Shown here: positions 16,534 to 25,029 of the stretch, piece after piece
How the letters are laid out: the number at the start of each line of letters is the position of its first letter
How positions within the stretch are numbered: the first letter of the stretch is position 1
NCBI RefSeq assembly: GCF_013266735.1
Contig: NZ_JABSNU010000001.1
Location: 682,001 to 746,000 of the forward strand
Direction of reading: 5' to 3'
From: Pedobacter foliorum
Lineage (GTDB): Bacteria > Bacteroidota > Bacteroidia > Sphingobacteriales > Sphingobacteriaceae
Length of the DNA stretch: 64,000 bases
Notes under the pieces: generated by a model
Databases searched by the model: none
What the model saw: the letters and a program-made list of their open reading frames with translations, nothing else
Told to the model about the DNA's origin: nothing
Position numbers and translations under genes: made by a program

Positions 16534-17205
16534 TTAATTGCTTTTTAATAAAAAATCATGATAAGCGACATGGATAAGTTGATCGGGCGCTATATTCTTA
16601 TCATATATATCTTGGTGAAAGCGATCCAGTTTCTGAAGTAGTTTAATCAATTGCATTTTTTCAGTATAGCTAAGGTTTCCGGTCACAATTTGACTGGCTT
16701 GCCTGATTTTTTCCATGATATCTTCCAGGGCTTCAATTCCTTTGGTTGTAATCGAAATGATTTTACTTCTCTTATCTTCTGAAGAATCGTGCTGCTGGAT
16801 CCAGCCTTGCCCAATTAGGCGATTGATGATTTGCATACCTACAGGTTTATCCTGGAGGTTCTTTTTAATCAATTCGGTTTTTGTCATTGATCCAAAGGCC
16901 TTTAGATTAATTAAGTATATAAAATCTTCTTGAGTGCTGAACGCTGAGTCACATATAGCTGATCTGGAATAGGTTTTTGCGTATCTATTCATGTGAACAA
17001 TTAAGGTGTTGATCTCACTATCTGCACTTCGGCCATTTTCTTTCCCCATCCAACCAATATCATAGCCGGGATTTTGCACTTCTTTTTCACCATCATAAAT
17101 CCACCGTTTGAAGCCAATCAAATCTTTTGTATAAGATTTGGAGTCAACGGTAGACTCAAATTTTTCCATAAGGTCAATAACTTCTTTGATCAGTTGATAA
17201 TTCAT
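16534..17205 (-). CDS. MarR-family transcriptional regulator of the carotenoid operon
   Basis: This 223-residue protein is longer than usual MarR members (about 150), with an extra N-terminal helical part. The winged helix is at about 100-165: FGSMTKTELIKKNLQDKPVGMQIINRLIGQGWIQ, then the wing DSSEDKRSKIISITTKG with the conserved D-x-R-S motif. It precedes crtI by 57 bp on the same strand. A palindrome overlapping its own -7 element suggests self-repression, and through read-through also control of the crt genes. The ligand is unknown. Confidence 0.9.
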   Translation of the reverse strand: MNYQLIKEVIDLMEKFESTVDSKSYTKDLIGFKRWIYDGEKEVQNPGYDIGWMGKENGRSADSEINTLIVHMNRYAKTYSRSAICDSAFSTQEDFIYLINLKAFGSMTKTELIKKNLQDKPVGMQIINRLIGQGWIQQHDSSEDKRSKIISITTKGIEALEDIMEKIRQASQIVTGNLSYTEKMQLIKLLQKLDRFHQDIYDKNIAPDQLIHVAYHDFLLKSN

Positions 17206-17223
17206 AACGATATAATTGAATTA

Positions 17224-17255
17224 CAAATATACTAAATATTTAAATTATAGTATAT
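17224..17255 (-). promoter_or_regulatory. marR promoter with overlapping operator palindrome
   Basis: The minus strand has an exact -7 element TATATTTG (17224-17231). ATATACTA (17227-17234) and TAGTATAT (17248-17255) form a perfect 8-bp inverted repeat with a 13-base A/T spacer, and one arm overlaps the -7 element. A third half-site (AATACTA, 17259-17265) lies just upstream. A repressor bound here would block polymerase; the MarR protein itself is the natural candidate. Confidence 0.6.
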
Positions 17256-17273
17256 TTTAATACTAATTAACTT

Positions 17274-17402
17274 TTATTTGACTATAAAATCTGTTATTCC
17301 TGGATAAACCACATCAAACTGATCCCCCTTCGCCAATTTTGCCTTGACCCAATTAGTGTTAATGATCAGGACATTAGATGTTGTTTTGGAATTGGCGGAG
17401 TG
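17274..17402 (-). pseudogene. C-terminal remnant of an unrecognised protein
   Basis: Reading the minus strand, an open segment SNVLIINTNWVKAKLAKG followed by DQFDVVYPGITDFIVK ends in TAA at 17274-17276. The upstream frame is closed by a TGA near 17403. The composition looks protein-like, but there is no start codon or ribosome site. It probably is the tail of a lost gene. I do not recognise the family. The rest of the 365-bp gap (17206-17570) is the marR promoter and non-coding sequence. Confidence 0.35.
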
Positions 17403-17570
17403 AGGTCAATCATTTTGGTTTTTCCAGTCTAGTACTGGTCAGTCATGGTTATCTAAAAATAGGGCTTTGCTTAAACCTTCGGGTTAAGTCTATGGCAGTT
17501 TTTACTTAAATTGATTTATATTGGGACAAAAACAATACACCGTTTAAATTTCAATGCAAAATACTGGCCT

Positions 17571-18146
17571 ATGAAAACATTTATCTGCCTGATCATCTTA
17601 TTTACTGCGACCAGTTTTATCGCAGCCCATGCGCAATCTGTTCAGCCTTATCTGGCTATTATTAAAGTCAAAAATAAGAACAGTCATAAGGGGATATTAC
17701 AAAGAGTTGATTCTAGTCATGTATTCATTAATTCTGAAAAAGGGATGGAAACTATTCCTGTCCAGTCTATCAAATCAATCAAAATACGGGTACCTAAGAA
17801 AGACTACCAGTTAAAGAATTTCACGCCTGATACCCGTAAAAACACAAATTACAAACAAAACGCTGAAGGTAAATTCGTTGACGAATGGGGGAATGAAGAA
17901 CCTTCCTTAACAGAGATAAAAGATGGTGCTATTGCTTCAGTGCTTGGTAATGTGCTGATCAATAGCGTTGCGCTGCCTATCAGTAAGATCAATCCAAGTA
18001 TCAGTAACTTTAAAATCAATTACGATAAGTCTATCTATATTAGTCGATTGAATGAATTGTCCTATTATTCGATTCATTATCAAGCGAACCCGGATACAGC
18101 AGCTGAATTGCGCAAACTAAAAGAAATATCATTGAAATCTAAGTAA
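17571..18146 (+). CDS. Secreted protein of unknown function
   Basis: The chosen ATG (17571) opens a signal peptide MKTFICLIILFTATSFIAAHAQ; the frame extends upstream to 17511 without a better start. The mature part (191 residues in total) has a beta-rich opening, LAIIKVKNKNSHKGILQRVDSSHVFI, that resembles the small SH3-like or LSM-like domain found in other secreted Bacteroidota proteins. The rest (PDTRKNTNYKQNAEGK, YSIHYQANPDTAAELRKLKE) is unknown. No operon partner is present; the next gene starts 370 bp downstream. Confidence 0.78.
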   Translation: MKTFICLIILFTATSFIAAHAQSVQPYLAIIKVKNKNSHKGILQRVDSSHVFINSEKGMETIPVQSIKSIKIRVPKKDYQLKNFTPDTRKNTNYKQNAEGKFVDEWGNEEPSLTEIKDGAIASVLGNVLINSVALPISKINPSISNFKINYDKSIYISRLNELSYYSIHYQANPDTAAELRKLKEISLKSK

Positions 18147-18378
18147 CAGCAGCAATTGAGTTACAGAAATATGCTTAGAAAGTCCTAGGATAGTATACTC
18201 CATTTCATTTTCCTTTTTTTGATACTGAAATTGAGCAGTGATCGTGTTTTTTTGTAACCCTGTATTACTCATGAGGCAGCTCTCAGTGATGAATCTGATA
18301 TTTTTTGGTTAAATGACCATTCCAGGATTTCATTATAGGAAATAAATTGACACTCCTAAAAACGTGTGCACTGGTTTA

Positions 18379-18437
18379 GCTGCAGTTCTATATAGAAATG
18401 ATCAGGGTTTTCTCTTAGCAATCACTAAAACTGCAGC
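18379..18437. repeat. 9-bp inverted repeat upstream of the GH2 gene
   Basis: GCTGCAGTT (18379-18387) and AACTGCAGC (18429-18437) are perfect complements separated by 41 bases. The second arm lies 77-85 bp before the GH2 start at 18514, so it may be a regulatory site. Nothing else was seen in the 18147-18513 gap. Confidence 0.35.
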
Positions 18438-18513
18438 AACAGCGAAATTTTCATAACGTATTTATATATTTATAAAAATGCTTACGCCTAATCAAAAATC
18501 AATGTTCTTCGTG

Positions 18514-20328
18514 ATGAAAAAAAACATCGGAATTCTCTTTTTTGCCGTCCTTTTGTTGATCAGTTTTGCTTCAGTTGAGCGCTCAGCGGGTCAGACGGCT
18601 AAATTACCCACAGCCTGGACCAAGGTGGCTATGGAATCAAAAATTCCATTTCCGGAATATCCCAGACCCCAACTTGAGCGCAAGGACTGGCTGTGTTTAA
18701 ATGGAAAATGGGACTATATAGGAGGTAAGGACGTCATGAATGCCCTGAATCCCGCTAAACCCATAAACTTCGGCGGCAAAACCGATCAAATACTTGTTCC
18801 TTACTGTCCGGAGTCTGTACTTTCAGGAATTGAAAGAAAACAGGAAATAAATATGTGGTATCGCAGGAATTTAGACATTCCAGAATCCTGGAAAGATAAA
18901 CAAGTAATCATTCATTTTGATGCCGTTGACCACGATGCGACTATCTTTGTCAACGGACAAAAAGCGGGATCGCACGCGGGTGGTTATGATGCTTTCAGTT
19001 TGAATATCACTCCTTTTTTAAAAAAGGGCACTAATGTACTCATTGTTGCCTCCCATGATCCAAACGATGGCCGGGCACCATCAGGTAAAAATGGTCCACG
19101 TGGCGATTATACTTTTTCGTCGGGAATTTGGCAAACGGTTTGGCTTGAGCCGGTAAATAAAAATTACATCAAGAACATTCGGCTACTGCCTGATTTGGCC
19201 AATAGCCGCCTGAAGGTAGAGGTGGATGCAGACGCCGCTCAAGTTTCTGCAGTGGTGCTTGACGGAAAAAAAGTGGTTTCTCAAACTAATTCTGAAGCCG
19301 GAACTGCATTTTATATTCCAATTAAAAATCCAAAACTATGGTCTCCTGATGCGCCTTTTTTATACGATTTGAAGTTGACTTTAAGCAGTAAAAATGGGGA
19401 GGTAACCGATGAGGTAACCAGTTATTTCGGAATGCGTGATGTGAAACTTGGTAAAATGAACGGTGTAATAAGACCGTTACTAAATGACAAATTCGTTATG
19501 CAGATCGGCCTACTTGATCAGGGTTACTGGCCCGACGGAATTCTGACCGCGCCAACAGAAGAGGCGCTAAAATATGATGTGGAATTTACCAAGAAAGCAG
19601 GATTCAATTTGATTAGAAAACACATGAAAACTGAGCCAAAACGATTTTATTACTGGGCCGACAAACTGGGTTTACTCGTTTGGCAGGACATGCCGGCAAT
19701 TTGGTACCAACATGAAGACACAGCCAGAACACGAACAGTTTTCCGTAAAGAGCTAAAAGCCATAATAGACGATCATTACAATTCCCCCTCTATCATTACC
19801 TGGGTTCCATTTAATGAAAACTGGGGTGCATTTGATGTAAAAGAAATTACGGACTGGGTAAAAAAATATGATCCATCAAGACTTGTAAATGGCAATTCTG
19901 GCTTCAACAACAATCCCGGTTACCAGAAAGCTGCTGGGGATCCTGGGAATGGCGATTTTGTAGATACCCATATCTATATCGGACCGAACGATGCTTCGGT
20001 TCCTGATGATAAGCGAGCAGCATCACTCGGTGAATTTGGAGGCGTGGGTTTATTTGTAAGGGGGCATATGTGGCCTGTGGAAAATAACGCCTATGCTTAT
20101 GAGCCTACCAAAGCTGCGCTTACAGACCGCTACATTCTTTTGCTAGATCAGGTTGAGCAGCTCATGAAATATAAAGGATTAAGTGTCGCGGTATATACAC
20201 AAACGACAGATGTGGAGCATGAAGTCAATGGCCTTTTGACCTATGACCGCGCTGTTGAGAAAATGGATATTGAAAGAATCAGGGAGGTTAATCAGGCTGT
20301 GATTAACGAAGGGAAGAAGCTCAAATGA
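18514..20328 (+). CDS. Glycoside hydrolase family 2 enzyme, secreted
   Basis: From ATG 18514 the protein has 604 residues and starts with the signal peptide MKKNIGILFFAVLLLISFAS; an ATG at 18478 would add 12 residues in front. The GH2 order is complete: sugar-binding beta-sandwich (VPYCPESVLSGIE, MWYRRNLDIPESWKDK, FVNGQKAGSHAGGYDAF), immunoglobulin-like domain, then the TIM barrel. The general acid/base is E435 in PFNENWG and the nucleophile E507 in LGEFGG. The length is shorter than LacZ and fits the beta-galactosidase/beta-glucuronidase-like enzymes of Bacteroidota that act in the periplasm. The substrate cannot be told from sequence, and no SusC/SusD pair adjoins it. Confidence 0.92.
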   Translation: MKKNIGILFFAVLLLISFASVERSAGQTAKLPTAWTKVAMESKIPFPEYPRPQLERKDWLCLNGKWDYIGGKDVMNALNPAKPINFGGKTDQILVPYCPESVLSGIERKQEINMWYRRNLDIPESWKDKQVIIHFDAVDHDATIFVNGQKAGSHAGGYDAFSLNITPFLKKGTNVLIVASHDPNDGRAPSGKNGPRGDYTFSSGIWQTVWLEPVNKNYIKNIRLLPDLANSRLKVEVDADAAQVSAVVLDGKKVVSQTNSEAGTAFYIPIKNPKLWSPDAPFLYDLKLTLSSKNGEVTDEVTSYFGMRDVKLGKMNGVIRPLLNDKFVMQIGLLDQGYWPDGILTAPTEEALKYDVEFTKKAGFNLIRKHMKTEPKRFYYWADKLGLLVWQDMPAIWYQHEDTARTRTVFRKELKAIIDDHYNSPSIITWVPFNENWGAFDVKEITDWVKKYDPSRLVNGNSGFNNNPGYQKAAGDPGNGDFVDTHIYIGPNDASVPDDKRAASLGEFGGVGLFVRGHMWPVENNAYAYEPTKAALTDRYILLLDQVEQLMKYKGLSVAVYTQTTDVEHEVNGLLTYDRAVEKMDIERIREVNQAVINEGKKLK

Positions 20329-20430
20329 TAAGATTTGTTTTCTTGTTTTTTTTTCAATCCTGTTCAGCAACATAAACCAAGACCACATTTTCTAATTAAG
20401 CAGTTGAAAGCGTAAGTAAATTAGGTTTAG

Positions 20431-20547
20431 ACACCCAATGATGCACCGATGGTTACTTTCGGTGATCAGACCCTGAAGGAATTAAAAAAATTGCAAAAGC
20501 CAATTTATTTCCTCTGTAATATTTCGAAATCCGATAGCAAAAGCTGA
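20431..20547 (+). pseudogene. Possible 3' fragment of a lost gene
   Basis: Between stops there is a short protein-like frame, TPNDAPMVTFGDQTLKELKK and LQKPIYFLCNISKSDSKS, ending with TGA at 20545-20547. There is no start codon or signal. It may be chance, but its composition is unlike random A/T-rich sequence. I do not recognise a family. The rest of 20329-20588 shows nothing further. Confidence 0.25.
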
Positions 20548-20588
20548 GTTAGGCTCGAATAAATCAATGTTTGAATAACACATAATTG

Positions 20589-20596
20589 TAACTTTG
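20589..20596 (+). promoter_or_regulatory. -7 promoter element (TAACTTTG) of the AraC-type regulator gene
   Basis: This is an exact TAnnTTTG match 17 bases before the ATG at 20614. A TTTG at 20570-20573 could be the -33 element, but the 15-base spacing is shorter than usual for this phylum, so only the -7 assignment is supported. Confidence 0.5.
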
Positions 20597-20613
20597 ACTG
20601 TTACACTTTTGAT

Positions 20614-21441
20614 ATGGGATTGGAAAAAATTCAGCATATAATCAAATATATTGAGGAACATTACCATCAAAATGTTTCGATTCAAAAATTAGAGCACATC
20701 TCTAATTATTCTTATCGGAATGTCCAGCGTGTATTTAAGGCTATTTTTAACGAATCATTAGGCGCATTTCAAAAAAGACTGAGACTTGAGCATGCTTACA
20801 AAAAACTGATTTATACCAGTGATACCATCACTGATATTGCTTATGCTGTAGGTTTTGATAGTTTGCAGTCTCTTTCTAAAGCTTTTAAAAAACAGTTTAA
20901 AGTTTCACCCATTCAGGCAAGAACAGAAAAGCTGATGGTTTTTGAAAATTTCATCAATAGCAGTAGGGAAGAAGACAAACATATAAATTATGAGCTGGTT
21001 TTTTTAAAGGAAATGAAGGTGTTTTACATTGGAATCCAAACAAAAAACTATAACAACGACGAAATAGAGTCACTATGGGATAAAATTGATACCCTTACCG
21101 GAAAGGACAATGCCACAGCATATTTTGGAATCATAGTGGATCAACCATTAATTACCGATAAATTAAAATGCAGGTATGAAGCTTGTATAGATAGCGCACC
21201 TACCGGTAATGAATTCCTTTCGACAAGTATTTTTGGCGGCAGATATGCCAAGTACATCCATAAGGGGAGCTATAGTTTAATAGAAGATACCTACAGGCAA
21301 ATCTATAAAGACTGGCTTGCTAACCCGGTACTTGAATTTGATAGTTCTCCTATTATAGAACATTATGGGAAAAATGATTCTAACACCCGAAACATGGATG
21401 ACTACATTACAGAAATCCTTATTCCGGTTAAAAAAAAATAG
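20614..21441 (+). CDS. AraC-family regulator with GyrI-like effector-binding domain
   Basis: The 275-residue protein has the AraC DNA-binding domain at the N-terminus: two helix-turn-helix motifs at about 20-100, NVSIQKLEHISNYSYRNVQRVF and ITDIAYAVGFDSLQSLSKAFKKQFKVSP. The C-terminal half (about 115-275) is a GyrI-like/SOUL-type small-molecule-binding domain (FIGIQTKNYN-type strand, YAKYIHKGSYSLIEDTYRQIYKDWL). This arrangement is that of the Rob/BmrR-like regulators, which respond to drugs or toxic organics. It has its own promoter and lies 74 bp before the agmatine-deiminase-family gene on the same strand. Confidence 0.93.
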   Translation: MGLEKIQHIIKYIEEHYHQNVSIQKLEHISNYSYRNVQRVFKAIFNESLGAFQKRLRLEHAYKKLIYTSDTITDIAYAVGFDSLQSLSKAFKKQFKVSPIQARTEKLMVFENFINSSREEDKHINYELVFLKEMKVFYIGIQTKNYNNDEIESLWDKIDTLTGKDNATAYFGIIVDQPLITDKLKCRYEACIDSAPTGNEFLSTSIFGGRYAKYIHKGSYSLIEDTYRQIYKDWLANPVLEFDSSPIIEHYGKNDSNTRNMDDYITEILIPVKKK

Positions 21442-21515
21442 TTGTCAATTTTGGACAACAGATCGATCTGTATTATCAGTTCCTTTGTCAACAATTGACT
21501 GTTTAAACTTAAAAA

Positions 21516-22637
21516 ATGAACAAAATGCTATTTCTGATGATATCTATATTAACTACTTTTTCTTCCTGTCAAAAGAGTGAAGAAAATTATCAACCTGCAG
21601 ATTCTGCAATAATGTATACCATGCCCGAAGAGTCCGCCCCGCACGAAGGCACATGGCTTCAGTGGCCTCATCAATATCAATACGGTATTACTTATCGCAA
21701 TAGGCTGGATGACACCTGGGTGAAAATGACACAAGCATTAGTAGAAAGCGAAAATGTTCATATTGTTGCATTTGATGACGCAGAAAAAAAGAGGATCATG
21801 CACTTGCTGGATAAGGCAGGTATTCCTTTAACCAATGTGGATTTTAAAATTCATCAAACTGATGATGTTTGGGTCAGAGACAATGGACCAATCTATGTAC
21901 GAGACCAGAAAGGGCAGCTGATCATTGAAGATTGGGGTTTTAATGGTTGGGGCAAAAAAGCAGCTTATCAAAATTGTAATGCCATTCCTGCAAAAATCGC
22001 CAATGATCAAAACAAGGAAAAAATCGATCTGAATAAGGTCATGATAAATGAAGGTGGGGCTATTGAAATTGATGGTAATGGAACACTGCTGGCAACTAAA
22101 AGCGCTATCCTGAATAACAACAGGAACCCTGATATGACACAGGCCCAAGCAGAAGCAATTTTCACTAAATACCTGGGTGGAACCAAATACATTTGGTTAA
22201 AAGGAAAGGCCGGTCTTGAAATCACGGACATGCACATAGATGGCTTTGCCCGGTTTGGTAATACCACAACTTTAGTAACCATGAATGAAGATGATTTACT
22301 AGATTGGCAAGTTCCCGATGAAGATATTCGTACCCTTTATGCAGCCACTGATAAAAATGGAATACGCTATAACATTGTGAAGGTTCCTTTAACACAAAAT
22401 GATGTGGTAACAACTTATGGCAAAAAATTGGGTTACAAAGGTTCCTATGTAAATTATTATATAGGAAATAAAAAAGTACTGGTTCCTAATTATAATGATC
22501 CTAATGATGCTGTAGCAAACAAAATCATACAAAGCCTCTATCCTGATAGAACCGTAGTTGGGATAGATGTGAGAGACTTATATGCCAATGGAGGAATGAT
22601 TCATTGCGTAACGCAACAACAGCCAAAGGACAAATGA
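21516..22637 (+). CDS. Agmatine deiminase/peptidyl-arginine deiminase family lipoprotein
   Basis: The 373-residue protein begins with a lipoprotein signal (FLMISILTTFSSC), placing it at the outer membrane or periplasm, unlike cytoplasmic agmatine deiminases. Family PF04371 residues are present: WLQWPHQYQYG, DDVWVRDNGPIYV (guanidino-binding Asp), the central MHIDGFARF His/Asp pair, and the catalytic Cys in NGGMIHCVTQQ near the C-terminus. It should hydrolyse a guanidino group, in agmatine or in a peptide arginine. The bidirectional hairpin after its stop separates it from the convergent PNPOx-like gene. Confidence 0.92.
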   Translation: MNKMLFLMISILTTFSSCQKSEENYQPADSAIMYTMPEESAPHEGTWLQWPHQYQYGITYRNRLDDTWVKMTQALVESENVHIVAFDDAEKKRIMHLLDKAGIPLTNVDFKIHQTDDVWVRDNGPIYVRDQKGQLIIEDWGFNGWGKKAAYQNCNAIPAKIANDQNKEKIDLNKVMINEGGAIEIDGNGTLLATKSAILNNNRNPDMTQAQAEAIFTKYLGGTKYIWLKGKAGLEITDMHIDGFARFGNTTTLVTMNEDDLLDWQVPDEDIRTLYAATDKNGIRYNIVKVPLTQNDVVTTYGKKLGYKGSYVNYYIGNKKVLVPNYNDPNDAVANKIIQSLYPDRTVVGIDVRDLYANGGMIHCVTQQQPKDK

Positions 22638-22689
22638 TAAGAAACATAAAAAACGAGATGAAACCTACTTTTTTCTTTTTAACCTAGAT

Positions 22690-22740
22690 ATTACTTTAAA
22701 AGTGCCAGGCTTAGAAGCAGCCAGGCACTTTTAAAGTAAT
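22690..22740. terminator. Bidirectional hairpin terminator
   Basis: A perfect 17-bp inverted repeat (22690-22706 with 22724-22740) continues through 3 further pairs after one mismatch, leaving a loop of about 9 bases. It lies between two convergent genes, and A/T-rich arms give a U-rich end in both directions. The arm sequence contains AAAGTGCC/GGCACTTT. Confidence 0.8.
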
Positions 22741-22776
22741 GACCTGGAATTTATCACAAGTGAAATGATATCAAGG

Positions 22777-23217
22777 TTATAAATTATGGGTTTCGTATTT
22801 CCCGGTAGCTTTTGTCAAGTCAATTCTGTATACCACAAGACTATCGTGGTCCTCAACCTTAATTCCATGTGAGCTATCTTGTGATGGCCGGTTAGTTAAA
22901 GGCATAATCCGGTGTATGATGCCCTGCATAGCCTGTTGACGTTCCTCACCCGTCAGTTCAACAAAATCCCCCCAAAGAATAGCACTTTTCCAGCGAAAAG
23001 TATCCTTGATCTGGTCTACCTGAAAGCATACCTTTGGATTGGCACGCATCATCTCTATTTTCTTCCCATTCCCAGAATGGGCGTAAATCGCGTTGTTTTT
23101 GTACACATAATTAACCGGTACTACGTACGTTTCACCATCTAAATGGCAACCGATCCTGCCAACAATCTGGCTTTCGAGTAGATCAATCAGCTCTTTTTTA
23201 TTTAGTTCTCCCAGCAT
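22777..23217 (-). CDS. Pyridoxamine 5'-phosphate oxidase-family flavin-binding protein
   Basis: The 146-residue protein has the split-barrel FMN fold: IVGRIGCHLDGETYVVPVNYVYKNNAIYAHSGNGKKIEMMRANPKVCFQVD at about 17-67. FRWKSAILWGDFVEL follows. It resembles the small NimA-like/PNPOx-like proteins rather than true PdxH, which is over 200 residues and has a C-terminal R-x-E motif. Its role may be nitro- or heme-related reduction, but it is not fixed by sequence. It is a single gene with its own upstream palindrome. Confidence 0.88.
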   Translation of the reverse strand: MLGELNKKELIDLLESQIVGRIGCHLDGETYVVPVNYVYKNNAIYAHSGNGKKIEMMRANPKVCFQVDQIKDTFRWKSAILWGDFVELTGEERQQAMQGIIHRIMPLTNRPSQDSSHGIKVEDHDSLVVYRIDLTKATGKYETHNL

Positions 23218-23261
23218 TTTTTATGATTTATAAGTTTTAAACCCAATTTAAATTTTCAGTA

Positions 23262-23283
23262 AGCAATTACCATGTTAATTGCT
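23262..23283. repeat. 8-bp inverted repeat upstream of the PNPOx-like gene
   Basis: AGCAATTA (23262-23269) and TAATTGCT (23276-23283) are perfect complements around a 6-base loop, 45-66 bp upstream of the start at 23217. A smaller hairpin, CCTAC/GTAGG, follows near 23295-23310. They may be operator or leader structures. The remaining intergenic sequence to 23562 shows no gene. Confidence 0.35.
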
Positions 23284-23562
23284 GCTTAAGACAGCCTACT
23301 TATTCGTAGGTAAGAATATCTTGATCAAATATGGAAAGAAGGGACAGAATTATCTATGATCTATATCACTTTTACAGGGACATTTACTAAGCTCGAAGTT
23401 TTAAATGAAGTAATATTAAAATTAAAAAGATCTTTTCAGTAAATACGATCCTAATATAAGGCTAGTCAAAAAAGGTTATCCTGCCAGGATAGGGAGCACA
23501 AAAAGAACTATTTAAAATAATTGTAACTTTTGACCGACCAACATTGTCTCCTATACAAATAC

Positions 23563-24057
23563 ATGGATACTGAACGTTATAAACATTTTTTAAATAGTCA
23601 CAGTAAGCTTTACCGTTTTGCCTTGTCTTTGACAAAGGATAGCGATGATGCCAAGGACATTCATCAGGAATCATTAATGAAACTCTGGCAGCTGAGGGAT
23701 GAATGGACAAACTGGGAAAACTTTGAAGCTTACGCAATGCGGATGGTACGTAATACTTTTCTAAATTATTCTAGAAAAAAAAACAGTCAGCGGTATACCG
23801 CTTTGGAGGATATTACAGAAGATCTTTTGCCTAATGATACGGACAGAGAAATGGTACTGACCGATTTAAGAATGAGGTTTAATGCGCTAATCAACAAACT
23901 ACCTGAAGTGCAACGGAACATTTTGTATCTGCGTGAAATAGAAGAAATGGAATACAAGGAGATCAGCCAAATACTGCAAATCACCGAGTCGCAGGTTAAG
24001 GTTTATCTGTTTAGAGGAAGACAATACTTAAGAAATAAAATGCATGGAAAAAGATAA
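23563..24057 (+). CDS. ECF RNA polymerase sigma factor
   Basis: The ATG at 23563 (MDTERYKHFL) gives 164 residues. A TTG 33 bases upstream also opens the frame but is less likely. Region 2 is FALSLTKDSDDAKDIHQESLMKLWQ with the AYAMRMVRNTFLNYSRKK helix; region 4 is LPEVQRNILYLREIEEMEYKEISQILQITESQVKVYLFRGRQYLR. Its stop overlaps the following membrane-protein gene by 14 bp. The gene order sigma, membrane protein, DUF4252-like protein, outer-membrane receptor suggests envelope-stress or surface-signal control. Confidence 0.93.
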   Translation: MDTERYKHFLNSHSKLYRFALSLTKDSDDAKDIHQESLMKLWQLRDEWTNWENFEAYAMRMVRNTFLNYSRKKNSQRYTALEDITEDLLPNDTDREMVLTDLRMRFNALINKLPEVQRNILYLREIEEMEYKEISQILQITESQVKVYLFRGRQYLRNKMHGKR

Positions 24058-24490
24058 GATGATGTTGCTGCTTGAAAAATATTGGAGGGCAGAAACTACG
24101 ATTGAGGAGGAAAGACTAATTAAGCAGCATTTTGCGACGCAGGAACTAAATGATGGGCTTTCTGAAGACGAAACTTGGTTTGAAGCAATCAAAGATTTTA
24201 AAGCCATAGAAAATAATGAAGTTCAGTTTACAGAAACAAAGCCGAAGACCGGAGCTAAGGTGATCCACCTCAGTGCGCTATTAAAGGTCGCTGCAACGAT
24301 AGTGCTGATCGCAGGTATCACTTTTTTAGGGTTAACCGTTAACCATAAATTGCAAGCTAAGAGAGACCTGGCGCTTCAGCAAAAGGCAGAGGCCAGTTTA
24401 TTTTCTATTTCAAAGGCACTTAATCATGGCTACAATAGTCTTAATGAGGCCACCGAATCGATGTCAAATATTAAATCTCCAAAACAATAA
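24044..24490 (+). CDS. Single-pass membrane protein, probable anti-sigma partner
   Basis: The 148-residue protein overlaps the ECF gene by 14 bp. It has an acidic N-terminal region (LLEKYWRAETTIEEERLIKQHF) of the type found in Bacteroidota anti-sigma or 'zinc-finger-less' regulator proteins, one transmembrane helix (ALLKVAATIVLIAGITFLGLTV, about 82-103), and a periplasmic coiled-coil-like tail. No zinc-binding HxxxCxxC is present. Position and topology support a sigma-sequestering role; this is inference. Confidence 0.8.
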   Translation: MEKDKMMLLLEKYWRAETTIEEERLIKQHFATQELNDGLSEDETWFEAIKDFKAIENNEVQFTETKPKTGAKVIHLSALLKVAATIVLIAGITFLGLTVNHKLQAKRDLALQQKAEASLFSISKALNHGYNSLNEATESMSNIKSPKQ

Positions 24491-24491
24491 T

Positions 24492-24998
24492 ATGAAAACT
24501 ATAATTCTTTCCATATATCTTCTACTCAGCACAGCTGCATTTACGTCCGGCCAGGGGAAACCTGCATCCCAAACCAAAACGATGATCGACCTTTATTTTA
24601 GCCGTTATTCCGATGAACCAAAATATGAGGTAAACACCATGGGTGAGGCCATGGTAAAGCGCACGAACGAGATGCACATGTGGTCACATCCCAGTATTGC
24701 ACGCATTATGAAACAGGTCAAGGTTTACAAGTATCTAAATTTTAATAGTTCGCCACAACATTCAGAAGAAATCGTTAACCAAATAGATAAAGCGGTAAAC
24801 AAAGACAACTGGTATAAAGAGTATTTTAAGTGGGAACTTAATGACAGAACATCTTCGGTCATTTACACCCGCGGTAAAGAAAACATGGTCACTGAAGTAG
24901 TTTATTTTACAATCAGTGCTAAGAAAATACACGTCAGTTGCTATGTAGGCGATAACATCGATATGGAAAGCATCCGTTCTCTTGTTTTGAATAAATAG
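24492..24998 (+). CDS. Secreted DUF4252-like protein
   Basis: From the ATG at 24492, one base after the previous stop, the protein has 168 residues and a signal peptide (IILSIYLLLSTAAFTSG). The domain pattern fits DUF4252: MIDLYFSRYSDEPKYEV at the start, MKQVKVYKYLNF in the middle, and VTEVVYFTISAKKIHVSCYVGDNIDMESIRSL at the end. DUF4252 proteins are often encoded behind an ECF sigma/anti-sigma pair, as here. The function of the domain is not known to me. Confidence 0.82.
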   Translation: MKTIILSIYLLLSTAAFTSGQGKPASQTKTMIDLYFSRYSDEPKYEVNTMGEAMVKRTNEMHMWSHPSIARIMKQVKVYKYLNFNSSPQHSEEIVNQIDKAVNKDNWYKEYFKWELNDRTSSVIYTRGKENMVTEVVYFTISAKKIHVSCYVGDNIDMESIRSLVLNK

Positions 24999-25029
24999 CC
25001 AAACCATCAAATCATCTTAATTCTAAATT

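Noticed and set aside
22690..22740. Inverted repeat considered as an operator
   Set aside because: Position between convergent stops and the long uninterrupted stem fit a bidirectional terminator better.
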